From assembly GCF_900215435.1 (NCBI RefSeq), contig NZ_OCMY01000001.1, positions 4,340,001-4,404,000 of the forward strand: 64,000 nucleotides of DNA, in the 5' to 3' direction. Positions within the stretch are counted from its first letter, which is position 1; each line of letters starts with the position of its first letter. Below, one piece after another: positions 16,342 to 23,629 of this stretch. Origin of the DNA: Candidatus Pantoea floridensis. Its GTDB lineage: Bacteria; Pseudomonadota; Gammaproteobacteria; Enterobacterales; Enterobacteriaceae. The translations under genes were made by a program, and so were the position numbers. The notes under the pieces were generated by a model. The model was not told the origin of the DNA. It made no database searches and saw nothing but the letters and a program-made list of their open reading frames with translations.

Positions 16342-16940
16342 GTTCCCTCATTTCTGTATAGTCGCCACGCTTTACGGCGTTCCAGGCGCTTAGCCTTATC
16401 AGGATGTTTTTCAACAATGTCACTATCAGCGTGATCAACTAGTGAAAAGACAGGGTAAATCACCCTTCCCTTATAGTTTGCACTGATTGCATAATCCGCG
16501 CCCAGGCGCTCATCCCAACCTTCCAGAATTCGCGGCAGGAAATGGCGAGGAATCGAATAGCAGACACCATGAAGCAATTTTCCGAACATAACATAATCAA
16601 GCTGATGTTTATCAGCATCAATTAAGCGCAGCGCGATTTCTATCTGTCGTTGTGGGGGTCTGCCAGTACCGAGATAAAAACTCAGAATATTGTCAGGAAA
16701 TCGGTCGAGCCATGAACTCACCAGGCCATCAAAGCCTTCAACAATTAAAGCGTCATCCTCAAGGACAATCACTCGTTCTTTCTGAGTCGAGGCCCATTCG
16801 AGCGCCCGACGATGGTTCCAGTTACTGCCGTTCTTGCCTGGGTCAATGAATAACGTTGCATCGAGCCGTTCTGAAAGCCGTTTTGCGAGCACTTCACGAG
16901 AATGATGGCCCACTACACAAAATTTCACTTGTGCTGCCAA
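16329..16940 (-). CDS. Glycosyltransferase-like protein (GT-A fold)
   Basis: A 203-residue protein with the GT-A hallmark 'RVIVLEDDALIVEGF', an Asp-rich metal-binding motif, after 'GKNGSNWNHRRALEWA'. The C-terminal 'GADYAISANYKGRVIYPVFSLVDHADSDI' resembles acceptor-site segments of glycosyltransferases of the LPS-modifying type. It is soluble (no membrane helix) and overlaps the larger glycosyltransferase by 16 bases. Donor and acceptor are unknown. Possible substrates are the spike protein beside it, DNA, or host polysaccharide. Confidence 0.65.
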   Translation of the reverse strand: MAAQVKFCVVGHHSREVLAKRLSERLDATLFIDPGKNGSNWNHRRALEWASTQKERVIVLEDDALIVEGFDGLVSSWLDRFPDNILSFYLGTGRPPQRQIEIALRLIDADKHQLDYVMFGKLLHGVCYSIPRHFLPRILEGWDERLGADYAISANYKGRVIYPVFSLVDHADSDIVEKHPDKAKRLERRKAWRLYRNEGTWPD

Positions 16941-18382
16941 AACGCGTATTCCTTTCCTGTGCCATTCGTCTTAAAGACTGTATGAACAAGTGGACCTGTT
17001 ATCAGTCGATCCCTGTGACGATATCCGACTATGCCGAAAGCGATCATGTCACCCATCGCAAAGGGCTTTTTGCGTTTATCCCAAAAATTCTCAGATTCGA
17101 CTTTGGAATAAATTCGAAGAATTGAATGAGCGAACATCATTACATCCTCTCTCGAACCGCCTAATAAACCTGCATTAAGCATGACATCATCCTGATGAAT
17201 GGAAATGAATTCCTGATAAATCCGTTCGGGATGATGAGTTTTTGCCCAGTCATCAGCATAAGTTTTCGGTTCTGAACCGACGTAGATTTTCCCTGGGATC
17301 ATTTTGGTCCAGGGTTCATGGAGCATGACTACGTCCGTCCCATCCGTGACCCAAACATTCTCAATGTCTGGATGGTCTCTGAGATATTCCCAAACCCGCA
17401 ACCATCGCAAAAAATAGACATTGATATTCGATTCAGGGACGCGATGAAGGCTGGCCTCCTTTGGAGCGGATTTGAGCTGGTCAGCGAGAACAATGGGTGT
17501 GGCTCCCTGAATTGAACTAGACCATGCGTCCAGTAATACAGGGTTAGGCTCCAAACGTTTATTCCGCTGCGGGTCAGGATTTGCGGTGAAAAACGTGGTC
17601 AAAACAACGTTTGAACCTTCAGAGAGCGGTACAAAATCGCAATACTCGGTCTTCATACGAAGGTTGTATATACCAACATTCTTTCTGACTTGTTGCTCTC
17701 GCTCTGCGCGGTTAACGGAGCGCTTAACATTCAGATGTTCATCCAGCGAGTAAATCAGACGATTTGACCCGACAACATCAGCAAAGGCCCAGCTGGTTAA
17801 GCCTGAATGATAAATGCGAAGCGCTAAGTCAGCATGTTCATACATTCCACGCTCATAAATCGGGTCAAAACCACCAACCTGTTTGATCGCTGAAACATGG
17901 TAATACAACATCACACCACGCTGTCCGGTGTATGCAATGTGTTGCTTGTCGCTGAATAAAACAGCAATATCCCGAATCTTGATATTTATGGCAAGATCCA
18001 AAAACTGATAGGAAAGGTGCGGTTCTGGCGAACGAATATATGGCTGTTCCCATGATGGTGAAATCGGCCATGCGTCATCATCAAACAGGAACAGCTCTTC
18101 ACAACCTGCATCTATTAGCGCTTTCAGACTCGCATTCTTAGCGGCAACAATCCCGCGTGAATGAGGAAACCTGACAAGATGAACTCCTTCAGGTACGGTC
18201 GCCGGCACTGCTGAACCATCATCTATCACGACAATTTTCGCGCCAGCCGGAAGAAAGTTTAGATGATTTTCTAACGCTTTGATTAACGTGTCTGGCCGAT
18301 TATGAGTCGTTATAGCGATACCGATTTTAGAATCAACGCGTTTTGTTGGTGAATATTGAACACCATTAATGACAACATCCAT
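16925..18382 (-). CDS. Two-domain glycosyltransferase
   Basis: A 485-residue protein. The N-terminal 200 residues are a GT2-type domain: 'IGIAITTHNRPDTLIKALENHL', 'IVVIDDGSAVP', 'AAKNASLKAL', and 'ELFLFDDDAWPISPSW' with the metal-binding DDD. The C-terminal half has its own nucleotide-sugar pattern 'WVTDGTDVVMLHEPW', with 'VGSEPKTYADDW' and 'LNAGLLGGSREDVMMF'. Two-domain transferases of this kind are known from phages. No membrane segments, so it is unlike GtrB-type O-antigen enzymes. Overlap with the smaller transferase suggests a joint pathway. Substrate unknown. Confidence 0.75.
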   Translation of the reverse strand: MDVVINGVQYSPTKRVDSKIGIAITTHNRPDTLIKALENHLNFLPAGAKIVVIDDGSAVPATVPEGVHLVRFPHSRGIVAAKNASLKALIDAGCEELFLFDDDAWPISPSWEQPYIRSPEPHLSYQFLDLAINIKIRDIAVLFSDKQHIAYTGQRGVMLYYHVSAIKQVGGFDPIYERGMYEHADLALRIYHSGLTSWAFADVVGSNRLIYSLDEHLNVKRSVNRAEREQQVRKNVGIYNLRMKTEYCDFVPLSEGSNVVLTTFFTANPDPQRNKRLEPNPVLLDAWSSSIQGATPIVLADQLKSAPKEASLHRVPESNINVYFLRWLRVWEYLRDHPDIENVWVTDGTDVVMLHEPWTKMIPGKIYVGSEPKTYADDWAKTHHPERIYQEFISIHQDDVMLNAGLLGGSREDVMMFAHSILRIYSKVESENFWDKRKKPFAMGDMIAFGIVGYRHRDRLITGPLVHTVFKTNGTGKEYAFWQHK

Positions 18383-18401
18383 TTTTAATCCTGAGCAAGG
18401 G

Positions 18402-18887
18402 TTAATGAGGTTTAGTCATAAAATGTAAAAGTGCAAGTAAAGCCGCTAATTCCTGCTCACCTTCATCTGTATCAACACATTCCGTTTCATCAGTCGGGTC
18501 ATCAGGCAAGAAATGCAGGTTGAGGATAAACTGACCGTCATCGGGTGCAAAATCATTCATGACAGCTTTTAAGCGGTCAAATAGTTCTTCATGTTCAGGT
18601 GACAAAGGTTTGTTAGTGTCGAGAGTTTCAAACATAACCATTTCACGTTCATCGCAATCAGAACGAAGAATTGATTTGATTCCGACCTTTCCAACTGAAC
18701 GTTTTGGGTTGCCTTTGACCATGATCCGTGATGGCAGCGGAATAGGAAATTCTGTATAGCCATTTACGCCAGCATTGATAATCTCGCCTTTAGAGTCATA
18801 TTCTGACCAGTGAAGAGGCGTATTCAGCTTAGTGTTACCGTTTTCTAAATGATGAATAACCAGGTCGTATTTTAACGTGTCAGACAT
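18402..18887 (-). CDS. Unknown acidic protein, 161 aa
   Basis: A 161-residue protein starting MSDTLKYDLVIHHLENGN, with an acidic C-terminus containing a 'DDPTDETECVDTDEGEQEL' stretch and 'LLALLHFM'. No recognisable domain. It is 19 bases upstream of the two-domain transferase on the same strand, so it may belong to the same late sub-operon. The N-terminal half has beta-type patterns ('TEFPIPLPSRIMVKGN'). Confidence 0.55.
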   Translation of the reverse strand: MSDTLKYDLVIHHLENGNTKLNTPLHWSEYDSKGEIINAGVNGYTEFPIPLPSRIMVKGNPKRSVGKVGIKSILRSDCDEREMVMFETLDTNKPLSPEHEELFDRLKAVMNDFAPDDGQFILNLHFLPDDPTDETECVDTDEGEQELAALLALLHFMTKPH

Positions 18888-18908
18888 TAACTTTTATCTC
18901 TACTTAGG

Positions 18909-18991
18909 TTGAAGTCTTTAGGAATATCAGAGCGCTTAAACGACTTCAAGAATCGAGATACACATTCGCACACATTGACACGACTTAAAGA
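18909..18991 (+). promoter_or_regulatory. Repeated GACTT motifs before the tandem HigA-like genes
   Basis: Direct repeats ACGACTTCAAGA (18940-18951) and ACGACTTAAAGA (18980-18991) are 40 bases apart, with an inverted related copy TTGAAGTCTTT at 18909-18919. TTGACA at 18976-18981 could be a -35 element, but no well-spaced -10 follows. These are candidates for the binding sites of the adjacent HTH proteins. Confidence 0.35.
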
Positions 18992-19038
18992 GAGGAAACA
19001 CTAAGATTTATACTCCCGTCAATACCTAAGGATTTGAA

Positions 19039-19347
19039 ATGGTGAGAATATTAACGCCACATCCTGGAGAGGAAATTAAGCGTCTTCTCAACATCCTGAA
19101 TGTTTCACAGAACAGGTTAGCTTTCGATATCGGTGAATCCCCTGTGTTGATTCACAGATTGTTGAAACGCAAATCTGCATTAACGCCTGTTCTTGCTATC
19201 AAAATTGCAAAGGCAATCAGTTCAACGCCTGAAGCATTACTAGAAATGCAGGCCAGGCATGATATTTCCAGAGCAAGACGCACTGAAACAGCTGAGAACG
19301 TCCCGATATACCCTTTGCCAGAACGGTTCCAGGATAGCTCAGAATGA
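19039..19347 (+). CDS. HigA-family antitoxin-like HTH protein (first of a tandem pair)
   Basis: A 102-residue XRE-type regulator with the HigA plasmid-maintenance pattern: 'HPGEEIKRLLNILNVSQNRLAFDI' at the N-terminus, followed by the second HTH helix and 'KIAKAISSTPEALLEMQARHDISRA'. In HigBA modules this protein binds its own operator and neutralises the HigB RNase. No HigB toxin gene is upstream or downstream. It ends 'YPLPERFQDSSE', a tail shared with the second copy. Confidence 0.7.
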   Translation: MVRILTPHPGEEIKRLLNILNVSQNRLAFDIGESPVLIHRLLKRKSALTPVLAIKIAKAISSTPEALLEMQARHDISRARRTETAENVPIYPLPERFQDSSE

Positions 19348-19371
19348 CAGGTAACAATTCGTAAAATAGCT

Positions 19372-19405
19372 AAAGTAACTTCGATTCATTGAGAGGAGTT
19401 ACTTT
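19372..19405 (+). promoter_or_regulatory. 9-bp inverted repeat at the start of the second HigA-like gene
   Basis: Perfect arms AAAGTAACT and AGTTACTTT, 16 bases apart, end two bases before the ATG. The ribosome-binding site GAGAGG lies in the loop and runs into the second arm. This could be an operator or an mRNA hairpin controlling translation. Confidence 0.45.
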
Positions 19406-19407
19406 TT

Positions 19408-19719
19408 ATGGCTGAAAAACTTCATCCCCATCCTGGACTGATTCTCAAATGCAGATTGAGAGATCGTCATATATCTGTTTTGGATTTTGGTACTATTATA
19501 AAATATTGCGATTCAACAATTATTGAAGTCATTGAGATGAAACGCGCTATCCCTTTTGATTTATGTGAGCGTTTAGCCTGGTATTTTAAAGACGATGCAA
19601 GTTTTTGGCTTAAGTTACAAATCAATTATGACCTAAGTATTGTGGCGTTTGAGACAAGTTATCCCAGCCGCCACAAAACAGACTTAATGACTATACCGTT
19701 ACCTGATCGTTTCGGCTGA
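19408..19719 (+). CDS. Divergent HigA-like HTH protein (second of the pair)
   Basis: A 103-residue paralogue of the preceding gene. It keeps 'HPHPGLILKCRLRDRHISVLDFGTII' at the N-terminus and the same HTH length, and ends 'MTIPLPDRFG', corresponding to 'YPLPERFQ' in its neighbour. The recognition helix is poorly conserved. It overlaps the end of the convergent 61-aa gene by 21 bases. It may be an antitoxin-derived repressor; no toxin is seen. Confidence 0.55.
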   Translation: MAEKLHPHPGLILKCRLRDRHISVLDFGTIIKYCDSTIIEVIEMKRAIPFDLCERLAWYFKDDASFWLKLQINYDLSIVAFETSYPSRHKTDLMTIPLPDRFG

Positions 19720-19884
19720 ATCTTTTTTTTCTGTTGATTCTTTTGTGTAAATCATATCAACAAAGCACAAAGCAGAAATGACACTCAACTTTGCCTTCTC
19801 AGGGTTTCCGGTCTCCAGGAAACCCTTCGCTTTTAAAAGTTCATCACGCACCATGACGAGCTTTTTTTTATGACTTAAATTCAT
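19699..19884 (-). CDS. Small helical phage protein, 61 aa
   Basis: Sixty-one residues starting MNLSHKKKLVMVRDELLKAK, with a ribosome-binding GAGGG seven bases upstream. It follows the TerB-like genes on the minus strand with a 9-base gap. It is helical and basic at the N-terminus ('KAKGFLETGNPEKAKLSVISALCFVDMI'). No family recognised. It is probably the last gene of the TerB-like cargo block and overlaps the convergent HigA-like gene. Confidence 0.5.
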   Translation of the reverse strand: MNLSHKKKLVMVRDELLKAKGFLETGNPEKAKLSVISALCFVDMIYTKESTEKKDSAETIR

Positions 19885-19893
19885 GGCCTACCC

Positions 19894-20289
19894 TCACAAA
19901 TAAAGCGCATCACTAATCCGATCAAGAAGGTTCTGAACAGTCGGTGTGATTTCGTCTCCAGCCATCGCAATAAGTTGCGCATAATCGAGAACTTTTTCAC
20001 ATCGTTCAAAATCATTAATGATTGTATTCAGATTTTCAAGAATGTTCTTTGAAGTCCGAAAGTAATCATTTTTTAGCTTGTCTTCGAGTGACAGCGAAAT
20101 GATGTCGTTAATCATTTTGCTGTTTTGTAAGATAGGTTCTTCAGCACGAATCTTTTTGATCAGCTGAATCTGTCGCAACGTCGGACGTGATTCAGCAAAG
20201 GCGATCAAATAAATCGTGTCGATAAGGACAATACCATAAAGCAAATCTTTATCTTCAACAGAAAGCGTTTCCTCAGTTTGTTGCATCAC
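19894..20289 (-). CDS. Unknown helical protein, TerB-like neighbour, 131 aa
   Basis: A 131-residue all-helical protein starting MMQQTEETLSVEDKDLLYGI. The pattern of an 'AFAESRPTLRQIQLIKKIRAEEP' helix-loop region (core 'AESRPTLRQIQLIKKI') and 'AQLIAMAGDEITPTVQNLL' recalls the TerB fold, in which a 'aDG.i...E...i' turn recurs. The acidic turn is weaker than in the gene at 20,916. It is the fourth of four such proteins in this block; paralogy is possible but unproven. Confidence 0.5.
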   Translation of the reverse strand: MMQQTEETLSVEDKDLLYGIVLIDTIYLIAFAESRPTLRQIQLIKKIRAEEPILQNSKMINDIISLSLEDKLKNDYFRTSKNILENLNTIINDFERCEKVLDYAQLIAMAGDEITPTVQNLLDRISDALYL

Positions 20290-20362
20290 GTCTCCTTAGG
20301 TAGTCATTTAATTACTTATGGATTAGGATACAAACGATACTTCGCAAAACTGAAAAAAATGC

Positions 20363-20764
20363 TTAGTCTGTGCGATTTGTCAGATAATAATCGATATCAA
20401 GATTCAACGTCTCAGCAAGCTCCATTCCTAAAACCTCCTCAGCGTCAGTCATTTCGCTGTCTCGTTCTACCATAGACAGATAAAGCATGAGCAATAAATG
20501 GCCACACTCTGGACGTGCGGACAAAGGCTCAAGTGAGATAAAGATCTGATCTATCGTGCCATGAAAATCGCGTTCGAATTCAGCTTTAATCCTTTGCGCC
20601 AATTTGCGAGACATAAATCGTGCATCATCGCAAAGGGACAGCTCTTCGAATTCGTTATTAAGAGTCTCTTTAAGCTGTTCATCAAACTCGCCATTTGCGA
20701 AGACAGCCAGATACATCACCTTAATCCGTGCGATCAGCTCGTTCACGGTTATCTCAGTGGACAT
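20363..20764 (-). CDS. Unknown helical protein, TerB-like neighbour, 133 aa
   Basis: A 133-residue all-helical acidic protein starting MSTEITVNELIARIKVMYLA. The segment 'AVFANGEFDEQLKETLNNEFEEL' has the turn-plus-acidic pattern of TerB-like domains ('a.a.G.fd..E...l'), and 'AEEVLGMELAETLNLDIDYYL' follows near the C-terminus. It lies eight bases after the small membrane protein and is transcribed with the block. No function can be assigned. Confidence 0.5.
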   Translation of the reverse strand: MSTEITVNELIARIKVMYLAVFANGEFDEQLKETLNNEFEELSLCDDARFMSRKLAQRIKAEFERDFHGTIDQIFISLEPLSARPECGHLLLMLYLSMVERDSEMTDAEEVLGMELAETLNLDIDYYLTNRTD

Positions 20765-20772
20765 AAATCACC

Positions 20773-20919
20773 TTATGACTGTCGGTCTTTCATCATGATG
20801 TAAAGCGCAACAAGGAGGACGACATCAGAGAAAACTGATCCAATTTGTCCGAGCAAGTGAAAGACGAGGAAAAAAGCGATAAATCCGGTAAAATAGAGAT
20901 TCTTCGGATACTGATTCAT
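20773..20919 (-). CDS. Small two-helix membrane protein, 48 aa
   Basis: Forty-eight residues starting MNQYPKNLYFTGFIAFFLVF and ending MMKDRQS. It has two hydrophobic stretches (about 8-25 and 28-42). Its ATG overlaps the TGA of the TerB-like gene before it, so translation is coupled. A membrane partner for the TerB-like protein is a natural guess, as TerB-family proteins often sit with membrane proteins. That is inference only. Confidence 0.6.
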   Translation of the reverse strand: MNQYPKNLYFTGFIAFFLVFHLLGQIGSVFSDVVLLVALYIMMKDRQS

Positions 20920-21350
20920 TCCAGATGGTTCTCCAGACGCAACCCTAAGATAAGCGCAATCTGTTCGAGAACTTTGAGTTCTGATTTCTCGATCTCACCA
21001 TCAGCACCGGCTATGGCCACAGCGACATCCAGCACATCTTCAGCCTCGCGCTGATCCCCTTTCACATCTTCGATTTCACGTAATGCAGCACGACGACCAA
21101 TTTTGAAATCTGTCTCAAGAAGATTAATGATTTTCCCTGAAATTTCAGCAAGCTCGCTTGTGAAATTATACAGGACTGGATTCGTTTTCAGAACCTGGTC
21201 GATTTTGGCACGTTCAAGGGGGTCACAACTTCCGTCAGCATAAGCCACCAGCCAGGCCGCATTAACAACAGCCTGAGCAAGATCGCGTTTATCGAATTTG
21301 TTGATGTCACTGGTTACGCGACGAGCGCGTTTTTTTAAAAAATTAAACAT
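20916..21350 (-). CDS. TerB-family (tellurite-resistance-like) protein
   Basis: A 144-residue protein. The pattern 'AVVNAAWLVAYADGSCDPLERAKIDQVL' (core 'AWLVAYADGSCDPLE') and the second 'VAVAIAGADGEIEKSELKVLEQIAL' (core 'AGADGEIEKSELKVL') are the two acidic 'DG' turns of the TerB fold, which binds metal. I take the ATG at 21350 (MFNFLKKRA) over an upstream one. Four TerB-like or similar helical proteins lie here within 2.6 kb, which is unusual for a phage. Confidence 0.75.
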   Translation of the reverse strand: MFNFLKKRARRVTSDINKFDKRDLAQAVVNAAWLVAYADGSCDPLERAKIDQVLKTNPVLYNFTSELAEISGKIINLLETDFKIGRRAALREIEDVKGDQREAEDVLDVAVAIAGADGEIEKSELKVLEQIALILGLRLENHLE

Positions 21351-21469
21351 GTCATTCCTTTTGAGGGTGAGCCAGTGCCCAGGAGAACACCCACAGAGAG
21401 AGACAGGCGAACCCACCTGACTCACCCTTGAAAGGCTCTCTGATTTAGAATCGCTTGGGCAAAGCGAGG

Positions 21470-21502
21470 TAAAAAAAAAGCCTGAACATTATGTTCAGGC
21501 TC
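21470..21502 (-). terminator. Terminator of the orphan HicB gene
   Basis: Minus strand stem AGCCTGAACAT/ATGTTCAGGCT (11 bp, no free loop in the perfect palindrome) followed by nine T. It separates the HicB gene from the downstream TerB-like block. Confidence 0.85.
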
Positions 21503-21528
21503 GTAAATAAAAACGCAGAGGGATGATG

Positions 21529-21936
21529 TCACAAAATGATTAAAAGAAGCTGCCTGTCTAATACTGCCAAAGCCTTCTGAATAGTGTCAATTTTAGTTGT
21601 GTGGTTTAAATTGAAAATGCGTGAGATTTCCTGTCGGGATAATCCGAGCCGGTTTGCGAGTTCTGTGTTTGAAATCCCATGCTCAAGGACTGCGTTGAGC
21701 AAAAGCAATTTGGCCACCACGCTTGAGGCTATCTCAATGAAATCCGCCCCGGATTCGTTGGGTAACGGGATCATCTGGCGTTGGTTGAAGAACGTTTCAA
21801 ATGAGGCAATCACCGCATCATGACACGCTTGAATCGCAGATTCACGCGTTTCGCCATGACCTTCAGCCTCTGGAATGAGAGGACAGAAAGCGAGAAAGCC
21901 ACAAGAACAAGGCATGACATCGACAGGGTATCGCAT
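21529..21936 (-). CDS. Orphan HicB-family antitoxin-like protein
   Basis: A 135-residue protein. Residues 1-65 have the HicB fold (visible 'GFLAFCPLIPEAEGHGETRESAIQACHDAV'; core 'LIPEAEGHGETRESA'). Residues 80-135 hold an HTH ('ISNTELANRLGLSRQEISRIF'; core 'TELANRLGLSRQEIS'). HicB normally neutralises the HicA RNase. There is no HicA gene in the 145 bases upstream or near. Phage HicB orphans may act as repressors. Own terminator downstream. Confidence 0.7.
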   Translation of the reverse strand: MRYPVDVMPCSCGFLAFCPLIPEAEGHGETRESAIQACHDAVIASFETFFNQRQMIPLPNESGADFIEIASSVVAKLLLLNAVLEHGISNTELANRLGLSRQEISRIFNLNHTTKIDTIQKALAVLDRQLLLIIL

Positions 21937-22009
21937 TTTACATCACCGACGCTGTTATGAAGGCGGCATTGTAAACATAATTGCTCCCCGCAACCAACCG
22001 AACTGAGTG

Positions 22010-22038
22010 AAAAAAAGACCCAGCCTTGCGGCCGGGTT
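22010..22038 (-). terminator. Terminator of the 131-aa helical gene at 22,476
   Basis: Minus strand stem AACCCGGCC/GGCTGGGTC (with wobble/mismatch) and a GCAA loop, followed by seven T. It lies after the gene at 22,081 and before the HicB gene. Confidence 0.75.
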
Positions 22039-22080
22039 AAGCTTGCAAATGTCGCTCATGAGGGTATTTCATTGTTATTG

Positions 22081-22476
22081 TTAAATTGCAAAATTGAATT
22101 CGTCACTATAGAGATTCATCGCCTGACAAATTTCACTCAAAGTGTCCATTTTTTCGGGAGGAATTTCACTATTGCTCTTTACAACATTTAACGTCATGTT
22201 CATGATTTCAACGGATTCATCATGACCTAGTTTCAATTCACGAATATCGTCAAGAATTGCATCGTGACCATCTTGAAAGTTTATTTCTAATCGCTCACGA
22301 CATTCATCGAGCGCAACAAGCGAAAAATCAATATCATTTTGAAGACGTTCACACTCATGAATCTGGATGTATATTTCTTCAAGCTCGCTTTCTGTTGGTT
22401 CACCATTGGTAAAAGAAATCAGTGACATACTTGCAATTGAAGCAAAGGCGAACTCTTGATTTTTAGTCAGTTCCAT
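22081..22476 (-). CDS. Unknown helical protein, TerB-like neighbour, 131 aa
   Basis: A 131-residue all-helical protein starting MELTKNQEFAFASIASMSLIS. The segment 'SLISFTNGEPTESELEEIYIQI' fits the TerB turn pattern, and 'NVVKSNSEIPPEKMDTLSEI' may be the second. It has its own terminator and, at 22499-22504, a perfect TATAAT, flanked by inverted CTCACAC/GTGTGAG (22485-22491, 22516-22522). This indicates independent transcription. No function known. Confidence 0.5.
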   Translation of the reverse strand: MELTKNQEFAFASIASMSLISFTNGEPTESELEEIYIQIHECERLQNDIDFSLVALDECRERLEINFQDGHDAILDDIRELKLGHDESVEIMNMTLNVVKSNSEIPPEKMDTLSEICQAMNLYSDEFNFAI

Positions 22477-22993
22477 AAGGATTTCTCACACTAAAATTAT
22501 TATAAAAACGATGGGGTGTGAGCTAATTCTAACGAGGACGGAAGAACTAGATACTTGCATTTTTGCAATTAACAGATGATTAAAAAAGAACCGGATTGAA
22601 ATTTAATCAATTTTCCAGTTAATGCGAATAATAAGAAATAGCTCAATTTAATACGTTTTCGGAAGGAGCAAACGTAAACTCTTTGTCGCCGACTGCTGTC
22701 ATCGGCGTCTAAAGATGGATTCCAATTTGCTTTACTTAGGGCGGTCAGGACTGATCGCCCTCTTTTTGACCGCGTCTCCCCAACCTCCCGTTATGAACCA
22801 CAATAGCTGATAGTGAACGCAGAACACCTGGAATCAACCATCAGGATTCACAAAGGAAGGCCGGGAGTATGAGAGAGCCACAGACACAAAGGAGGTTGAA
22901 TCAGAAAGCATCTGGCGGTTTTTTGACTCTCTGCGCTCAGCTTATGCAGTTTTATTCAATCATTCAAGTTGACGAAAGTAATTTTCGCACTCT
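22477..22993. other. Late-promoter region downstream of Q (no protein gene)
   Basis: About 520 bases between the antiterminator Q and the first late moron. In lambda this is where pR' lies. It holds the moron's TATAAT with flanking inverted repeats at the left end and a plus-strand RNA candidate near 22,660-22,770. I cannot place a late promoter or Q-binding site with confidence. Confidence 0.4.
22660..22772 (+). ncRNA. Candidate phage small RNA ending in a strong terminator
   Basis: Plus-strand sequence with two hairpins: CGCCGA-(9 nt)-TCGGCG near 22,688-22,708, then GGGCGGTCA-GGAC-TGATCGCCC near 22,740-22,761 followed by TCTTTTT. No gene on the plus strand leads into this terminator. A weak promoter-like TTGAAA with a 17-base spacer lies near 22,596. 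A phage small RNA antisense to the late transcript is possible. Only the terminator is firm. Confidence 0.35.
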
Positions 22994-23629
22994 TTAATAA
23001 CTTTTTTGATGAGAAACTTTTTTTAAGGCGTTATTAGCTCGATTTTCTTCACTAAAACACACCTGAATCAACTCCTCAAAGATTGGTTTTATGTGACGTG
23101 AAAACGTGGGCTGTGAAAGCTCAGGAATGATGGCCTTAAGCGCTTTAAACAATGCGCTGGCTTTCACACGTTTAAAACCGAGGCCATTACACCGACTGCA
23201 TTTTTTCATCACTCTCTGGCCAGTTGCGGCGATCTGCTCGACGTCCCGGATGAATCCACGACCGTTACAGCTCTTACAACGATGTTCAGGTGATGCAGCG
23301 GAACGGGTGTAATCCTCATAAGCGAAAAGTGAAATCAGGTAGATCATTCTGGCTCGTTGCCGCCCTGAAAGGTCAAGTGTCATCCGCACTTTCATGAGAC
23401 GAGAACGAGTCATTTTCATCAGAAACGTGACTGCCCTATTCTTATCGTTCTGACTGATACCCATCTTCCCAAAAAAAGCAGACATGCCAAATCCGGCTTC
23501 AGCCTGAGCAAATCCTAGCGCAGCCATTACCTCAGGAGTTCTGAGTGTGTTTTCGTCAGTTGAAGGTGACACGGGTGAAATTGGTGAGGATTTTGGAAAA
23601 TGGAAACGAACTGTTTTTTCAAGATTCAT
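22994..23629 (-). CDS. Q: Late antiterminator Q-type protein
   Basis: A 211-residue protein of the phage-82-type antitermination family. The zinc-binding part shows two DnaJ-like knuckles, 'CKSCNGRGFI' and 'CSRCNGLGF', about 30 residues apart (near 120-160). An upstream helix 'RQRARMIYLISLFAYEDY' and the C-terminal HTH-like 'PTFSRHIKPIFEELIQVCF' match the family. Q loads onto polymerase at the late promoter so that it ignores terminators, and several terminators in the late operon fit that. It overlaps the end of ninG by four bases. Confidence 0.8.
   Translation of the reverse strand: MNLEKTVRFHFPKSSPISPVSPSTDENTLRTPEVMAALGFAQAEAGFGMSAFFGKMGISQNDKNRAVTFLMKMTRSRLMKVRMTLDLSGRQRARMIYLISLFAYEDYTRSAASPEHRCKSCNGRGFIRDVEQIAATGQRVMKKCSRCNGLGFKRVKASALFKALKAIIPELSQPTFSRHIKPIFEELIQVCFSEENRANNALKKVSHQKSY

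Noticed and set aside
22715..22810. A 31-residue plus-strand frame with a hydrophobic middle, resembling a type I toxin
   Set aside because: It runs through the terminator hairpin and has no convincing ribosome-binding site; kept only as part of the RNA candidate.
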